Shown here: in pieces, positions 1 to 8,752 of the stretch | Position numbering within the stretch: the stretch's first letter is position 1 | Layout of the letters: the number at the start of each line of letters is the position of its first letter | Assembly: GCF_000196675.2 (NCBI RefSeq) | Contig: NC_015312.1 | Location: forward strand, 6,092,501 to 6,156,500 | Source: Pseudonocardia benzenivorans CB1190 | GTDB taxonomy: Bacteria; Actinomycetota; Actinomycetes; Mycobacteriales; Pseudonocardiaceae | Reading direction: 5' to 3' | Length of the DNA: 64,000 bases | The notes under the pieces: model-generated | Told to the model about the DNA's origin: nothing | The model's input: only the letters and a program-made list of their open reading frames with translations | Databases searched by the model: none | Position numbers and translations under genes: made by a program

Positions 1-463
1 CGTTGTCCTCGCTCGCCTTGTCGAGGTCTGCGGACAGGAACACGCCGGGCCGGTACTCGACGGCGACGACCCGGCCGTCGACGGGCACGCGCTGGACGTG
101 CACGTCGAGCACGGAGAGGAAGACGCTCACCCGCGGCACGGGCCCGGCGGGCAGCCCCAGCTCGGCGGGCGGCTCGACCTCCGCGACGGTCGCGACCGTG
201 CCGTCGGCCGGCGCGACGACGACGCCCGTGCGGGCGGGCCGGACGCGGCGGGGCTCGCGGAAGAACGCGGCGGTGGCGGCGGTGGCGGCGAGGCCGACGA
301 CGGTGCCGCGCCCGGTGAGCAGCCTGACCAGCGCGGCCCCGGCGGCGACACCGGCGACGATCGGCCGGCCCCCCGGGTGCATGGGCGGCACTGCGGCGCG
401 GACCAGCTCCGCGACGTGCCCGATCGAGGTTCCGGACTGGGGCCCGGCGGACTGGGCGGACAT
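1..463 (-). CDS. psd: Phosphatidylserine decarboxylase, N-terminal part (cut by window edge)
   Basis: Decarboxylates phosphatidylserine to phosphatidylethanolamine at the membrane. The 154 visible residues contain a hydrophobic stretch, then FFREPRR, VVAPADGTV, VSVFLSVLDVHVQRVPVDG and YRPGVFLSADLDKASEDN, the conserved order of the family; the self-cleavage (LGST-like) site that makes the pyruvoyl group would lie beyond the left edge. The ATG at 461-463 is chosen because AGGAG sits about 12 bases upstream on the minus strand. A Crp-type palindrome lies about 330 bases upstream. The phosphatidylserine synthase gene often follows psd but is not in view. Confidence 0.9.
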   Translation of the reverse strand, partial: MSAQSAGPQSGTSIGHVAELVRAAVPPMHPGGRPIVAGVAAGAALVRLLTGRGTVVGLAATAATAAFFREPRRVRPARTGVVVAPADGTVATVAEVEPPAELGLPAGPVPRVSVFLSVLDVHVQRVPVDGRVVAVEYRPGVFLSADLDKASEDN

Positions 464-898
464 GGGGTGGTCGGCTCCTGAGGCGGCAACCGCGGCCCGG
501 CCGGGCGGCCTGCCGCTCGATGGCCGCCACGGTAGTCCAGGGCGATGACCGCAAAGGGCCGGGGCCGTCATCCCCCGAGACGACGACCCCGGCCGTGGAA
601 CCGCTCGTCCGCTCCCCAGCGACGGGCGGTAGGTCCGTTGCGTTGAAAGGCGGTTACCCGCCCCGTACCGAAAGTATCCAGAGCAATCGGCCCATCGTCC
701 AGATCAGCAGGTCCAGAACCCTGCGAAGTGCACCGATCGGCCGAACGCTCACCTGTTAAGACGCTCCTGGGCGCCCGCTTGTTGCACTCTCCCCCTGTGA
801 TGTAGGTCACATTTCACGCGCAGACCGTGCGGAGCCGACCGTCGACCCTTCGCCGGACGGGTGAGCGGGCCGGATGAGCGGGCCGGGCGAGCGGGCCG
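464..898. other. Non-coding spacer between psd and moeA
   Basis: 435 bases without a convincing gene. It holds the probable upstream region of psd (minus strand), the 3' flank of moeA and a perfect Crp/GlxR-type palindrome. A short inverted repeat GGCGG-TTAC-CCGCC is visible near 650-663. Frames open across the region lack codon bias and ribosome-binding sites. Confidence 0.6.
796..811. promoter_or_regulatory. Crp/GlxR-type operator
   Basis: The 16 bases read TGTGATGTAGGTCACA, an exact match to the actinobacterial Crp/GlxR pattern TGTGA-N2-TA-N2-TCACA. It lies about 330 bases upstream of psd and about 90 bases past the moeA stop, so psd is the more likely target. Binding itself is inferred. 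Confidence 0.65.
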
Positions 899-2140
899 TC
901 AGGCCTCGAGCAGCCAGACCTCGACCGCCACGCCCTTGTCGACCGCCGAGACGCCCTCCGGGACGACGATCAGGCAGTCGGCCAGCGCGAGCGAGGCCAG
1001 CAGGTGCGAGGCCGGGGCGCCGACCTCGGCGACCGTGCCGTCGGACGCGTCGAGCACGCCGCGCCGGAACTGCCGCTTGTCCGGCGGCGACACCAGCGCC
1101 TCGGCCAGCGCGGCCGAGACCACCGGACGCAGCGGGTGCGGGTGCCCCATCGCGGCCCGCAGCGCGGGCCGCACGAACACCTCGAACGACACCAGCGAAC
1201 TCACCGGGTTGCCCGGCAGCGTGACGACGGCGGGCCCGTCACCGTCGAGCCGGCCCGCGCCCTGCGGACCGCCCGGCTGCATCGCGACCCGGACGAACTC
1301 GACGCCGCGGTCGCGCAGCGCGTCCTTGACGACCTCGTACGCGCCCGCGCTCACCCCGCCCGAGGTCAGGATCAGGTCGACGTCGCCCGCCTTCTCCGCG
1401 AGGAGCGAGGCGAACACCTCGACGTCGTCGGGAACGAAGCGCAACAGCTCGGCCTCGCCGCCCGCCTCCCGGACGGCCGCGGCCAGCATCGGCCCGTTCG
1501 ACTCGTAGATCTGGCCCGGTGCGAGCGGGGCCCCCGGCTCGACGAGCTCCGACCCGGTCGAGAGCACCAGCACCCGCGGCGGCCTGCGGACGGCGACGGT
1601 CGGCAGGCCGATCGCGGCCAGCAGCCCCACCTGTGGCGGGCCGAGCACGGTCCCGGCGGTGAGCACGGTCGTCCCCGGCCGTACGTCCTCGCCCGCGCGC
1701 CGCACGTGCGTGCCGGCGGCCGGCCCCCTGCGGACGGCCACCTGCTCGACGCCGCCGTCGGTCAGCTCCACCTGGACGACGGCGTCGGCGCCCGCGGGCA
1801 TGGGCGCGCCGGTCATGATCCGGTGGGCGGTACCGGGCTGCAGCGTCGGGACGTCGGTGCGGCCGGCGGGGATGTCCTCGGCCACCGGCAGCGCCACCGG
1901 CGCGTCCTCGGACGCCGCGGCGACCTCGGCCGCGCGGACCGCGTAGCCGTCCATCGCGGAGTTGTCGAAGGGGGGCAGCGCCACCGTCGCGACCACGTCG
2001 GTGGCCAGCACCCGGCCCAGCGCCTGCGACAGCGGCACCTCCACCACGGGGGCGGGGGGCACCAACGACGCCACGACGGCGCGGTGCTCGTCGACGGTGC
2101 GCGGGCCGCCGGGCGCGGGAGCGTGCTCGGGAGGGGTCAC
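899..2140 (-). CDS. moeA: Molybdopterin molybdenumtransferase MoeA
   Basis: Inserts molybdate into adenylated molybdopterin, the last step of molybdenum-cofactor synthesis. Visible motifs are DNSAMDGYAV near residue 60, IMTGAPMPAGAD, the MoCF-domain TSGGVSAG near 255 and LPGNPVSS near 307. At 413 residues it has the usual length. The open frame extends to 2236, but the GTG at 2138-2140 has AGGA nine bases upstream and gives the usual N-terminus; a GTG two codons earlier is an alternative. The related genes moaC, mog and moaE are about 21 kb away in this window, so the cofactor pathway is split. Confidence 0.93.
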   Translation of the reverse strand: MTPPEHAPAPGGPRTVDEHRAVVASLVPPAPVVEVPLSQALGRVLATDVVATVALPPFDNSAMDGYAVRAAEVAAASEDAPVALPVAEDIPAGRTDVPTLQPGTAHRIMTGAPMPAGADAVVQVELTDGGVEQVAVRRGPAAGTHVRRAGEDVRPGTTVLTAGTVLGPPQVGLLAAIGLPTVAVRRPPRVLVLSTGSELVEPGAPLAPGQIYESNGPMLAAAVREAGGEAELLRFVPDDVEVFASLLAEKAGDVDLILTSGGVSAGAYEVVKDALRDRGVEFVRVAMQPGGPQGAGRLDGDGPAVVTLPGNPVSSLVSFEVFVRPALRAAMGHPHPLRPVVSAALAEALVSPPDKRQFRRGVLDASDGTVAEVGAPASHLLASLALADCLIVVPEGVSAVDKGVAVEVWLLEA

Positions 2141-2247
2141 GCCCACACATCCTGCCCGACCCGCGCGCGGAGCCGCGAAAGGACGCTTCCACCCGGCGGT
2201 TCCTGGGGTAGCGTCGAACCCGTTCGTACGCAACAACAGGAGGTGCC

Positions 2248-2451
2248 GTGGCTCAGGGCACGGTCAAGTGGTTCAACTCGGAGAAGGGCTACGGCTTCAT
2301 CGCCACCGACGGCGGGCCGGACGTCTTCGTCCACTACTCGGCGATCCAGGCGGACGGGTTCCGCACGCTCGACGAGGGTGACCGGGTGGAGTTCGAGACG
2401 ACGGCAGGCCGCGACGGCCGCAGCCAGGCCGAGGCGGTCCGCCGCATCTGA
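2248..2451 (+). CDS. cspA: Cold-shock domain protein
   Basis: A 67-residue single cold-shock domain that binds single-stranded RNA and DNA. The RNP1 motif KGYGFIA and RNP2 motif VFVHYSAI are both present, preceded by GTVKWFN. The GTG start follows a near-perfect AGGAGGT. It stands alone between divergent moeA and groEL. Its exact role (constitutive or cold-induced) cannot be told from sequence. Confidence 0.95.
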   Translation: MAQGTVKWFNSEKGYGFIATDGGPDVFVHYSAIQADGFRTLDEGDRVEFETTAGRDGRSQAEAVRRI

Positions 2452-2461
2452 GCCGGGTGAG

Positions 2462-2489
2462 GGGCGTCCGGGCTCGGGTCCCGACGCCC
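2462..2489 (+). terminator. Probable terminator after the cold-shock gene
   Basis: GGGCGTC-C-GGG pairs with CCC-GACGCCC: ten pairs with one bulged C and a seven-base loop, starting about ten bases past the stop codon. No T tract follows, as is common in actinomycetes. Confidence 0.5.
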
Positions 2490-2588
2490 GTCGCGACGTC
2501 GTTCACCACGGGGCCGGGCTCCGCCGGTCGCGGTCGCCCGGCCCCGCACACGCTCCGAGGGGGCGCACCGCCACGCGCCCGGGCCTCG

Positions 2589-2615
2589 GTTGCACTCGCA
2601 ATGGCCGAGTGCTAA
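2589..2615 (+). promoter_or_regulatory. CIRCE operator 1 (HrcA site)
   Basis: GTTGCACTC, nine bases, then GAGTGCTAA. The right arm matches the CIRCE consensus TTAGCACTC-N9-GAGTGCTAA exactly and the left arm at seven of nine positions. It lies about 130 bases upstream of the groEL start. Confidence 0.85.
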
Positions 2616-2623
2616 AAACGGCC

Positions 2624-2650
2624 TTGGCACTCCGGCACGCCGAGTGCCAG
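2624..2650 (+). promoter_or_regulatory. CIRCE operator 2 (HrcA site)
   Basis: TTGGCACTC, nine bases, then GAGTGCCAG: a second CIRCE-type inverted repeat beginning only eight bases after the first one ends. HrcA is the known repressor for such sites. Confidence 0.8.
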
Positions 2651-2741
2651 TCAGGTCGGTGAGACCGGCGCAGGGTTGCCGGTCGTCCGTCGCGGGCACC
2701 GCCCCGACACGAGGTCATCCCAATCGGAGGGCAACACCCCC

Positions 2742-4370
<1,629 letters not shown>

Positions 4371-4434
4371 GCGACGCTCGCGGAGCGAAACACCAGCTCC
4401 GGGTCCTGCTCCACAGCACCACAGCACGTCCTGT

Positions 4435-4467
4435 CAGGGGCGGCACCCTTCCCGGGTGCCGCCCCTG
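4435..4467. terminator. Terminator downstream of groEL
   Basis: A perfect 14-pair stem (left arm 4435-4448, right arm 4454-4467) with loop TTCCC. It lies 64 bases after the groEL stop and 45 bases before the end of the convergent WYL regulator gene, so it may work for both strands. Confidence 0.8.
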
Positions 4468-4512
4468 CGGCGTTCCCGGGGCCCTCGTCGCGCCTCGCCG
4501 CGGCTCCGCCGC

Positions 4513-5460
4513 TCACGAGTGCGTGTCCACCAGGCGCTGTGCCCGGGCGCGGATCGCCTCCCGCAGCTCGGGCGGGCCGAGCGCCTCGGCGTCGACGGCC
4601 AGCGACCAGACGACGCGTGCGGCGTGCGTCAGGTCGCCGAAGCCCACGTCGACGACGAGCCACTCCCCCTGCTGCTCCACGTCGGTGACCCCGGCCGTCG
4701 CGACGCGCACGACCTCCGCGCGTCGCGACGAACGGATCCGTAGCCGCGCCCGCATCCCGGTGTGCGAGGCCAGGAACTCGGCGCGCCGGCGCTGCAACAG
4801 CGCCTCGAGGTCGACACCTGCCGGGCGGGCGGCGGGCTCGGCCAGCTCCTCGGCCTCGGTGATCCGGGAGAGGCGGTAGGTGCGGTCGGCGCCGTCGTGC
4901 AGGGCGAGCAGGTACCAGCGGCCCGCGGCGCTGACCAGCCCGAGCGGGTCGACGGTCCGCCAGGTCGGCGGCCGGCCACGGCTCGGGTAGCGGATCCGCA
5001 ACCGGTGCCCGGAGAGCACCGCGCGCTGGACGGCCTCGGGATGCCGGTCGGGTTCGGGCTCGCCGATCAGCCCGCCGCGGCGGACGAGGACCCGGTCGGC
5101 CGCGTCGGTCGCCCGGGAACGCGCCCCGTCCGGCATCGCGGCGACCAGCTTGGCCATGGCCGAGGTGAACGCCGGGCCCATCCCGAGCGCCTCCGACGTG
5201 ACGCGGGAGCGTGACGTCAGCAAGGCGACGGCCTCGTCGTGGGTCAGGCCCGTCAGATCGGTGGTGAAGCCCGGCAGCAGGGCGAACCCCCCGTCGCGGC
5301 CGCGCTCGGCGTAGACGGGGACGCCCGCCGCGGACAGCGCCTCGACGTCGCGCAGGACGGTGCGCGTCGACACCTCCAGCTCCCTGGCCAGCGCCGACGC
5401 CGTCATCCGGCCGCGGTGGCGCAGCAGCAGGACGAGCGAGAGCAACCGGTCCGCACGCAC
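4513..5460 (-). CDS. WYL-domain transcriptional regulator (DeoR-like HTH)
   Basis: A 315-residue DNA-binding regulator. Residues 1-55 form a winged helix (MTASALARELEVSTRTVLRDVEAL), the middle carries the WYL-type ligand-sensing domain (GLVSAAGRWYLLALHDGADRTYRLSRI) and the last 90 residues form the usual WCX-like extension. The start is GTG at the end of a divergent promoter region of about 60 bases shared with the TIGR03086 gene, which it probably regulates. This pairing is common in actinomycetes. The ligand is unknown. Confidence 0.88.
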   Translation of the reverse strand: MRADRLLSLVLLLRHRGRMTASALARELEVSTRTVLRDVEALSAAGVPVYAERGRDGGFALLPGFTTDLTGLTHDEAVALLTSRSRVTSEALGMGPAFTSAMAKLVAAMPDGARSRATDAADRVLVRRGGLIGEPEPDRHPEAVQRAVLSGHRLRIRYPSRGRPPTWRTVDPLGLVSAAGRWYLLALHDGADRTYRLSRITEAEELAEPAARPAGVDLEALLQRRRAEFLASHTGMRARLRIRSSRRAEVVRVATAGVTDVEQQGEWLVVDVGFGDLTHAARVVWSLAVDAEALGPPELREAIRARAQRLVDTHS

Positions 5461-5509
5461 CCGGGAACTCTGTCACGAAATCACGACACAGGATGTCATG
5501 TTTGCCGAC

Positions 5510-5515
5510 GATAGT
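5510..5515 (+). promoter_or_regulatory. -10 element for a probable leaderless transcript
   Basis: GATAGT ends seven bases before the ATG at 5523, so transcription would begin at or next to the start codon. There is no Shine-Dalgarno sequence upstream of this ATG, which fits a leaderless mRNA. Confidence 0.4.
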
Positions 5516-5522
5516 ACCGCCC

Positions 5523-6113
5523 ATGACGACCTCCACCCCGCAACAGACCGATCCGCGCCCCCTCTACCGCGACGCCCTCGGCTGGGTCCGCGGCCTCGTC
5601 GACGCGGTGCCCGCCGACCGCTACGGCGACCCCACCCCGTGCACCGACTTCGACGTCCGGACCCTGGTCGCACACCTGGCCGCGACGGTCGGCCGGGTGT
5701 ACGCCGTCTCGATCGGCGAGTCCGCGCTGTCGCGGCCCGCGCTCATCGAAGGCATCCCGGACGAGGACCTCGCCGCGACGTTCGGGCGCGCCGTCGACGA
5801 CCTCGACCCGCTGTGGGACAACGACGAGCTGCTCGACTCGACGGTCACGGTGCCGTGGGGCGAGGTTCCCGGCCGCGGGGCGGTGTGGGGCTACCTCAAC
5901 GAGGCGCTGGTCCACGGCTGGGACCTCGCCGTTGCCACCGGCCAGGACGCGGAGGCCGACCCGGCGCTCGCCGAGGCCACGTTCGCGGTGATCGTCAGGT
6001 TCCTGCCGGCGCAGCCGCGCGGCGGACCCGTGCCGTTCGGGCAGGTCGTGGAGCCGGCTGCCGACGCAGGTCCCACCGAGCGGCTCGCGAACTGGGCGGG
6101 CAGGCGCCGGTAG
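5523..6113 (+). CDS. TIGR03086 / maleylpyruvate isomerase-type metal-binding protein
   Basis: A 196-residue DinB-like four-helix protein of the mycothiol-dependent maleylpyruvate isomerase superfamily. The N-terminal CTDFDVRTLVAHL and the later EALVHGWDLAVATGQ supply the His residues expected to bind a divalent metal. Members are thought to be mycothiol S-transferases, but the substrate here is unknown. ATG 5523 is preferred over the upstream ATG of the open frame because a -10 hexamer ends seven bases before it. Divergent from the WYL regulator. Confidence 0.85.
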   Translation: MTTSTPQQTDPRPLYRDALGWVRGLVDAVPADRYGDPTPCTDFDVRTLVAHLAATVGRVYAVSIGESALSRPALIEGIPDEDLAATFGRAVDDLDPLWDNDELLDSTVTVPWGEVPGRGAVWGYLNEALVHGWDLAVATGQDAEADPALAEATFAVIVRFLPAQPRGGPVPFGQVVEPAADAGPTERLANWAGRRR

Positions 6114-6284
6114 CCACCCGCCGCTCAGCCGACCTCGGCGCGCACCTCGACCGTCTCGTCCGGACATCTCCGGGCGATGACGACGAGCCGCCTACCGGAC
6201 ATTCGACATCTTCACCGCAACTCGGGCCGTCGCGTGGTGCCGCGTCGACATCGGACGGTGGGCGCTGGCACGATCCGGGCCGTG

Positions 6285-7550
6285 GTGACACCGCGACGGA
6301 CGCGCGTCGAGGCGATGGGCGAGAAGGCCTCCGTCACGCCGCTCGAGCTGTTCTTCGACCTGGTCTTCGTCTTCGCCCTCACCCGGGTCACCGACTGGAT
6401 GGCCGACGACCCGTCCGTCGAGTCGCTGGTGCGCGGCGCACTGATCCTCACCGTCCTGTGGTGGACGTGGGTGGGCTACGCATGGCTCGGCAACGTGGCG
6501 AAGGCCGACGAGGGCATCCTCCGCGTCGGCATGTTCGTGGCGACGGCGGGCGTCTTCGTCGGCGCGATCACGATCCCCGAGGCGTTCGACGACCTGCCCG
6601 GCGGCCTGTACGGGCCCGTCGTGTTCGCGGTCTGCTACTTCGTCGTCCGGGCGGTGCACATCGCCCTGTTCTGGGTCGTCGCGCGCGAGGACCCGATGCT
6701 GCGCAGACAGGTCGCGCGGTTCCTGCCGTCGATGCTCGCGGGCACGATCCTGCTGCTCGTCGCGTCCGAGACCGAGGGTTGGGTGCAGACCCTGCTGTGG
6801 GTCGCGGCGCTGCTGGGCGACTACCTCGGCACCGTGCTGTCCGGTACCGACTGGCGGCTCGCGTCGGCGAGCCACTTCGCCGAGCGGCACGGGCTGATCA
6901 TCATCGTCGCGCTCGGCGAGTCGGTCGTGTCGATCGGCATCGGCGTGGCTGCACTGCCGATCAGCTGGCCGATCATCATCGCGTCGGCACTGGGCCTGAC
7001 GGTCGTCGCCGCACTGTGGTGGGCCTACTTCGACGTGACCTCGCTGCTCGCCGAACACGAGCTGGCGAGCGCCGTGGGCGAGCGCCAGATCCGGCTGGCC
7101 CGCGGGTGCTACTCGTTCCTGCACCTGCCGATGGTCATCGGCATCATCATGCTGTCGCTCGGGCTCAAGAAGGTGCTGCTCTACGTCGGCGGCGGCGAGG
7201 AGCACTCGCTGTCCGACCCCATCTACGGGGTGCCGCTCGCCGCGCTCTACGGCGGGACCGCCCTCTACCTGCTCGCCCACGTGTGGTTCAAGTGGTACGC
7301 CATGCACGAGCTGAGCAGGGCGCGCATCGCCGTCGCCGTCGTCCTGCTCGCGGTGACGCCGTTGGTGGCCTCGATCCCCGCCCTCGCGACGTTGGCCGTG
7401 CTCGCCGTCGTGCTCGTCGCGATGGTGGGCTGGGAGACCCACCGCTACGCCGAGCTGCGCCATCACGTGCGGCACGGCGACCACCCGTCCGGTTCCCGCG
7501 GCGACGGCGGCCACCCGCCCGCCGGGCACGACGGCCACCCGGCCACCTGA
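6285..7550 (+). CDS. LtrA-type (low temperature requirement) membrane protein
   Basis: A polytopic membrane protein of about 421 residues. The family signature TPLELFFDLVFVFALTRVTDW opens the protein, and roughly ten hydrophobic segments follow. The name comes from a Listeria cold-growth mutant; the molecular role is not known. The C-terminus is a His/Gly/Pro-rich tail (repeated GDH, GGHPP, DGHP). The frame is open from ATG 6177, but GTG 6282 or 6285 just before the family signature is more likely; I chose 6285 with low certainty. Confidence 0.85.
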   Translation: MTPRRTRVEAMGEKASVTPLELFFDLVFVFALTRVTDWMADDPSVESLVRGALILTVLWWTWVGYAWLGNVAKADEGILRVGMFVATAGVFVGAITIPEAFDDLPGGLYGPVVFAVCYFVVRAVHIALFWVVAREDPMLRRQVARFLPSMLAGTILLLVASETEGWVQTLLWVAALLGDYLGTVLSGTDWRLASASHFAERHGLIIIVALGESVVSIGIGVAALPISWPIIIASALGLTVVAALWWAYFDVTSLLAEHELASAVGERQIRLARGCYSFLHLPMVIGIIMLSLGLKKVLLYVGGGEEHSLSDPIYGVPLAALYGGTALYLLAHVWFKWYAMHELSRARIAVAVVLLAVTPLVASIPALATLAVLAVVLVAMVGWETHRYAELRHHVRHGDHPSGSRGDGGHPPAGHDGHPAT

Positions 7551-7576
7551 GGCGGCCGGGCGGGCGGCGGCCCGGG

Positions 7577-7876
7577 TCAGTCCTCCTCTGGCGCGAGGAC
7601 CCAGGCCGCGACGTAGAGCACCGCGCCGGCGCCCGCGCCGAGGATCGTCAGCGCGACGAGGCCGATCCGCAGCAGCGCGGGGTCGATGCCGAGCTGGGCG
7701 GCCACGCCGCCGCAGACGCCGCCGAGCATCCGGTCACTACGGCTGCGGACGAGGCGGAACCCGGGCCGGGGTGGGGTCTCGGCGCCGCCGGCCGGGTCGA
7801 CGGGATCGGTGACGATGGTCGTCGCCGAGAAGTCGGCGGCGTTCGTGGCGCTGGAGGCGTTGGTGTCGGTGTCCAT
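7577..7876 (-). CDS. PspC-domain small membrane protein
   Basis: 99 residues. After an acidic Thr/Ala-rich N-terminus of about 40 residues comes the PspC domain: LVRSRSDRMLGGVCGGVA followed by a hydrophobic helix (LRIGLVALTILGAGAGAVLYVAAWVLAP). PspC proteins act in envelope-stress signalling or as membrane adaptors. The frame is open further upstream, but ATG 7876 begins the recognisable protein. Convergent with the ltrA-like gene. Confidence 0.85.
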   Translation of the reverse strand: MDTDTNASSATNAADFSATTIVTDPVDPAGGAETPPRPGFRLVRSRSDRMLGGVCGGVAAQLGIDPALLRIGLVALTILGAGAGAVLYVAAWVLAPEED

Positions 7877-7961
7877 GCCACGAGAGTCGTCCGTCCGGCG
7901 GCCCGGAACCTCCGGGACGACCCGGATTCGGACCCCGACGACGTCCCGGACCTGGCCGGGG

Positions 7962-8291
7962 TCACCCCCGCCGTGACGACGGCCCGATCCGCGGCCTGCG
8001 TCCGCGCACCGGGCGGCGCTGCTGGGGAAGGTGCGGCGCCGGCCGCTCGGTACCGGCGGGCGGCACCTGATCCCCGGGCGTCGGGTCATCCGCGGGCATC
8101 GCATCCCTGGGCGTGGGGGCGGCGGGAGCCGGGTCCGCGGCAGCCGGCCGCTTCGGCACCGGCGGGCGGTCCTGCCCGATCCGCTCCTCGCGCAGCCGCA
8201 GGAAGCGCGCGAAGCCGAACGCGATGACCAGCCCCGCGACCAGCCACCCGCCAATGCCCACGAGTACCCACGCCAGAGTAGAGATCGCCAT
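7962..8291 (-). CDS. Small single-pass membrane protein with proline-rich tail
   Basis: 109 residues: one N-terminal transmembrane helix (LAWVLVGIGGWLVAGLVIAFGFARFL), then a charged stretch and a tail rich in Pro, Ala and Arg. No enzymatic domain is visible. Its first 35 residues resemble those of the next gene (8410-8655), so the two are probably tandem paralogues. Function unknown. Confidence 0.6.
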   Translation of the reverse strand: MAISTLAWVLVGIGGWLVAGLVIAFGFARFLRLREERIGQDRPPVPKRPAAADPAPAAPTPRDAMPADDPTPGDQVPPAGTERPAPHLPQQRRPVRGRRPRIGPSSRRG

Positions 8292-8409
8292 CACCTGCCC
8301 GGAATGACGATATACCGGCTGTGCCCGACTTACCCCACACCGTGAGCCGATGGGGGACCCCTGAGCGAGGGACATCTCCGCAGGTCACCGACGGAGCGTC
8401 ACCACAGCG

Positions 8410-8655
8410 TCACCCTCTGTCGGACCGGTGCGCCTCACCGCCCTGGGCGTCGGCCGGGGCGTCCCCGACGGGCTCGTCGTCGGCCGGGTCGCCGAGCAGG
8501 CTGCCCGAGGCCCGAGCGGGCCGGGGTGCGTCGCGCGGCACCTGGGCGTCGCGGGCCCGGACCATCCGCCCCACGACGACCGCGACGACGACCGAGACGG
8601 CGACCCACGCCGCCATCCCGATCAGCACCCACCCGAACACGGGAACCGGACCCAC
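8410..8655 (-). CDS. Small single-pass membrane protein, paralogue of the preceding gene
   Basis: 81 residues starting at GTG 8655. The N-terminal helix (FGWVLIGMAAWVAVSVVVAVVVG) followed by RMVRARD lines up with WVLVGIGGWLVAGLVIAFGFARFLRLRE of the neighbour; the tail is acidic and Pro/Ala-rich. Both genes lie on the minus strand just downstream of the XPB helicase gene. Function unknown. Confidence 0.55.
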   Translation of the reverse strand: MGPVPVFGWVLIGMAAWVAVSVVVAVVVGRMVRARDAQVPRDAPRPARASGSLLGDPADDEPVGDAPADAQGGEAHRSDRG

Positions 8656-8752
8656 CTCCGCCTGTCGTCGCGGTCGAGTGTGCCCGCATTCGGACCCGCG
8701 GTCGACGCGACGACCCCGGCCATGCCTCGATCGGGGGGAGGAACCGAGCCGG

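Noticed and set aside
6192..7538. Long minus-strand open frame opposite the ltrA-like gene
   Set aside because: His/Arg/Gly-rich shadow typical of GC-rich DNA; the plus strand encodes a clear membrane protein family.
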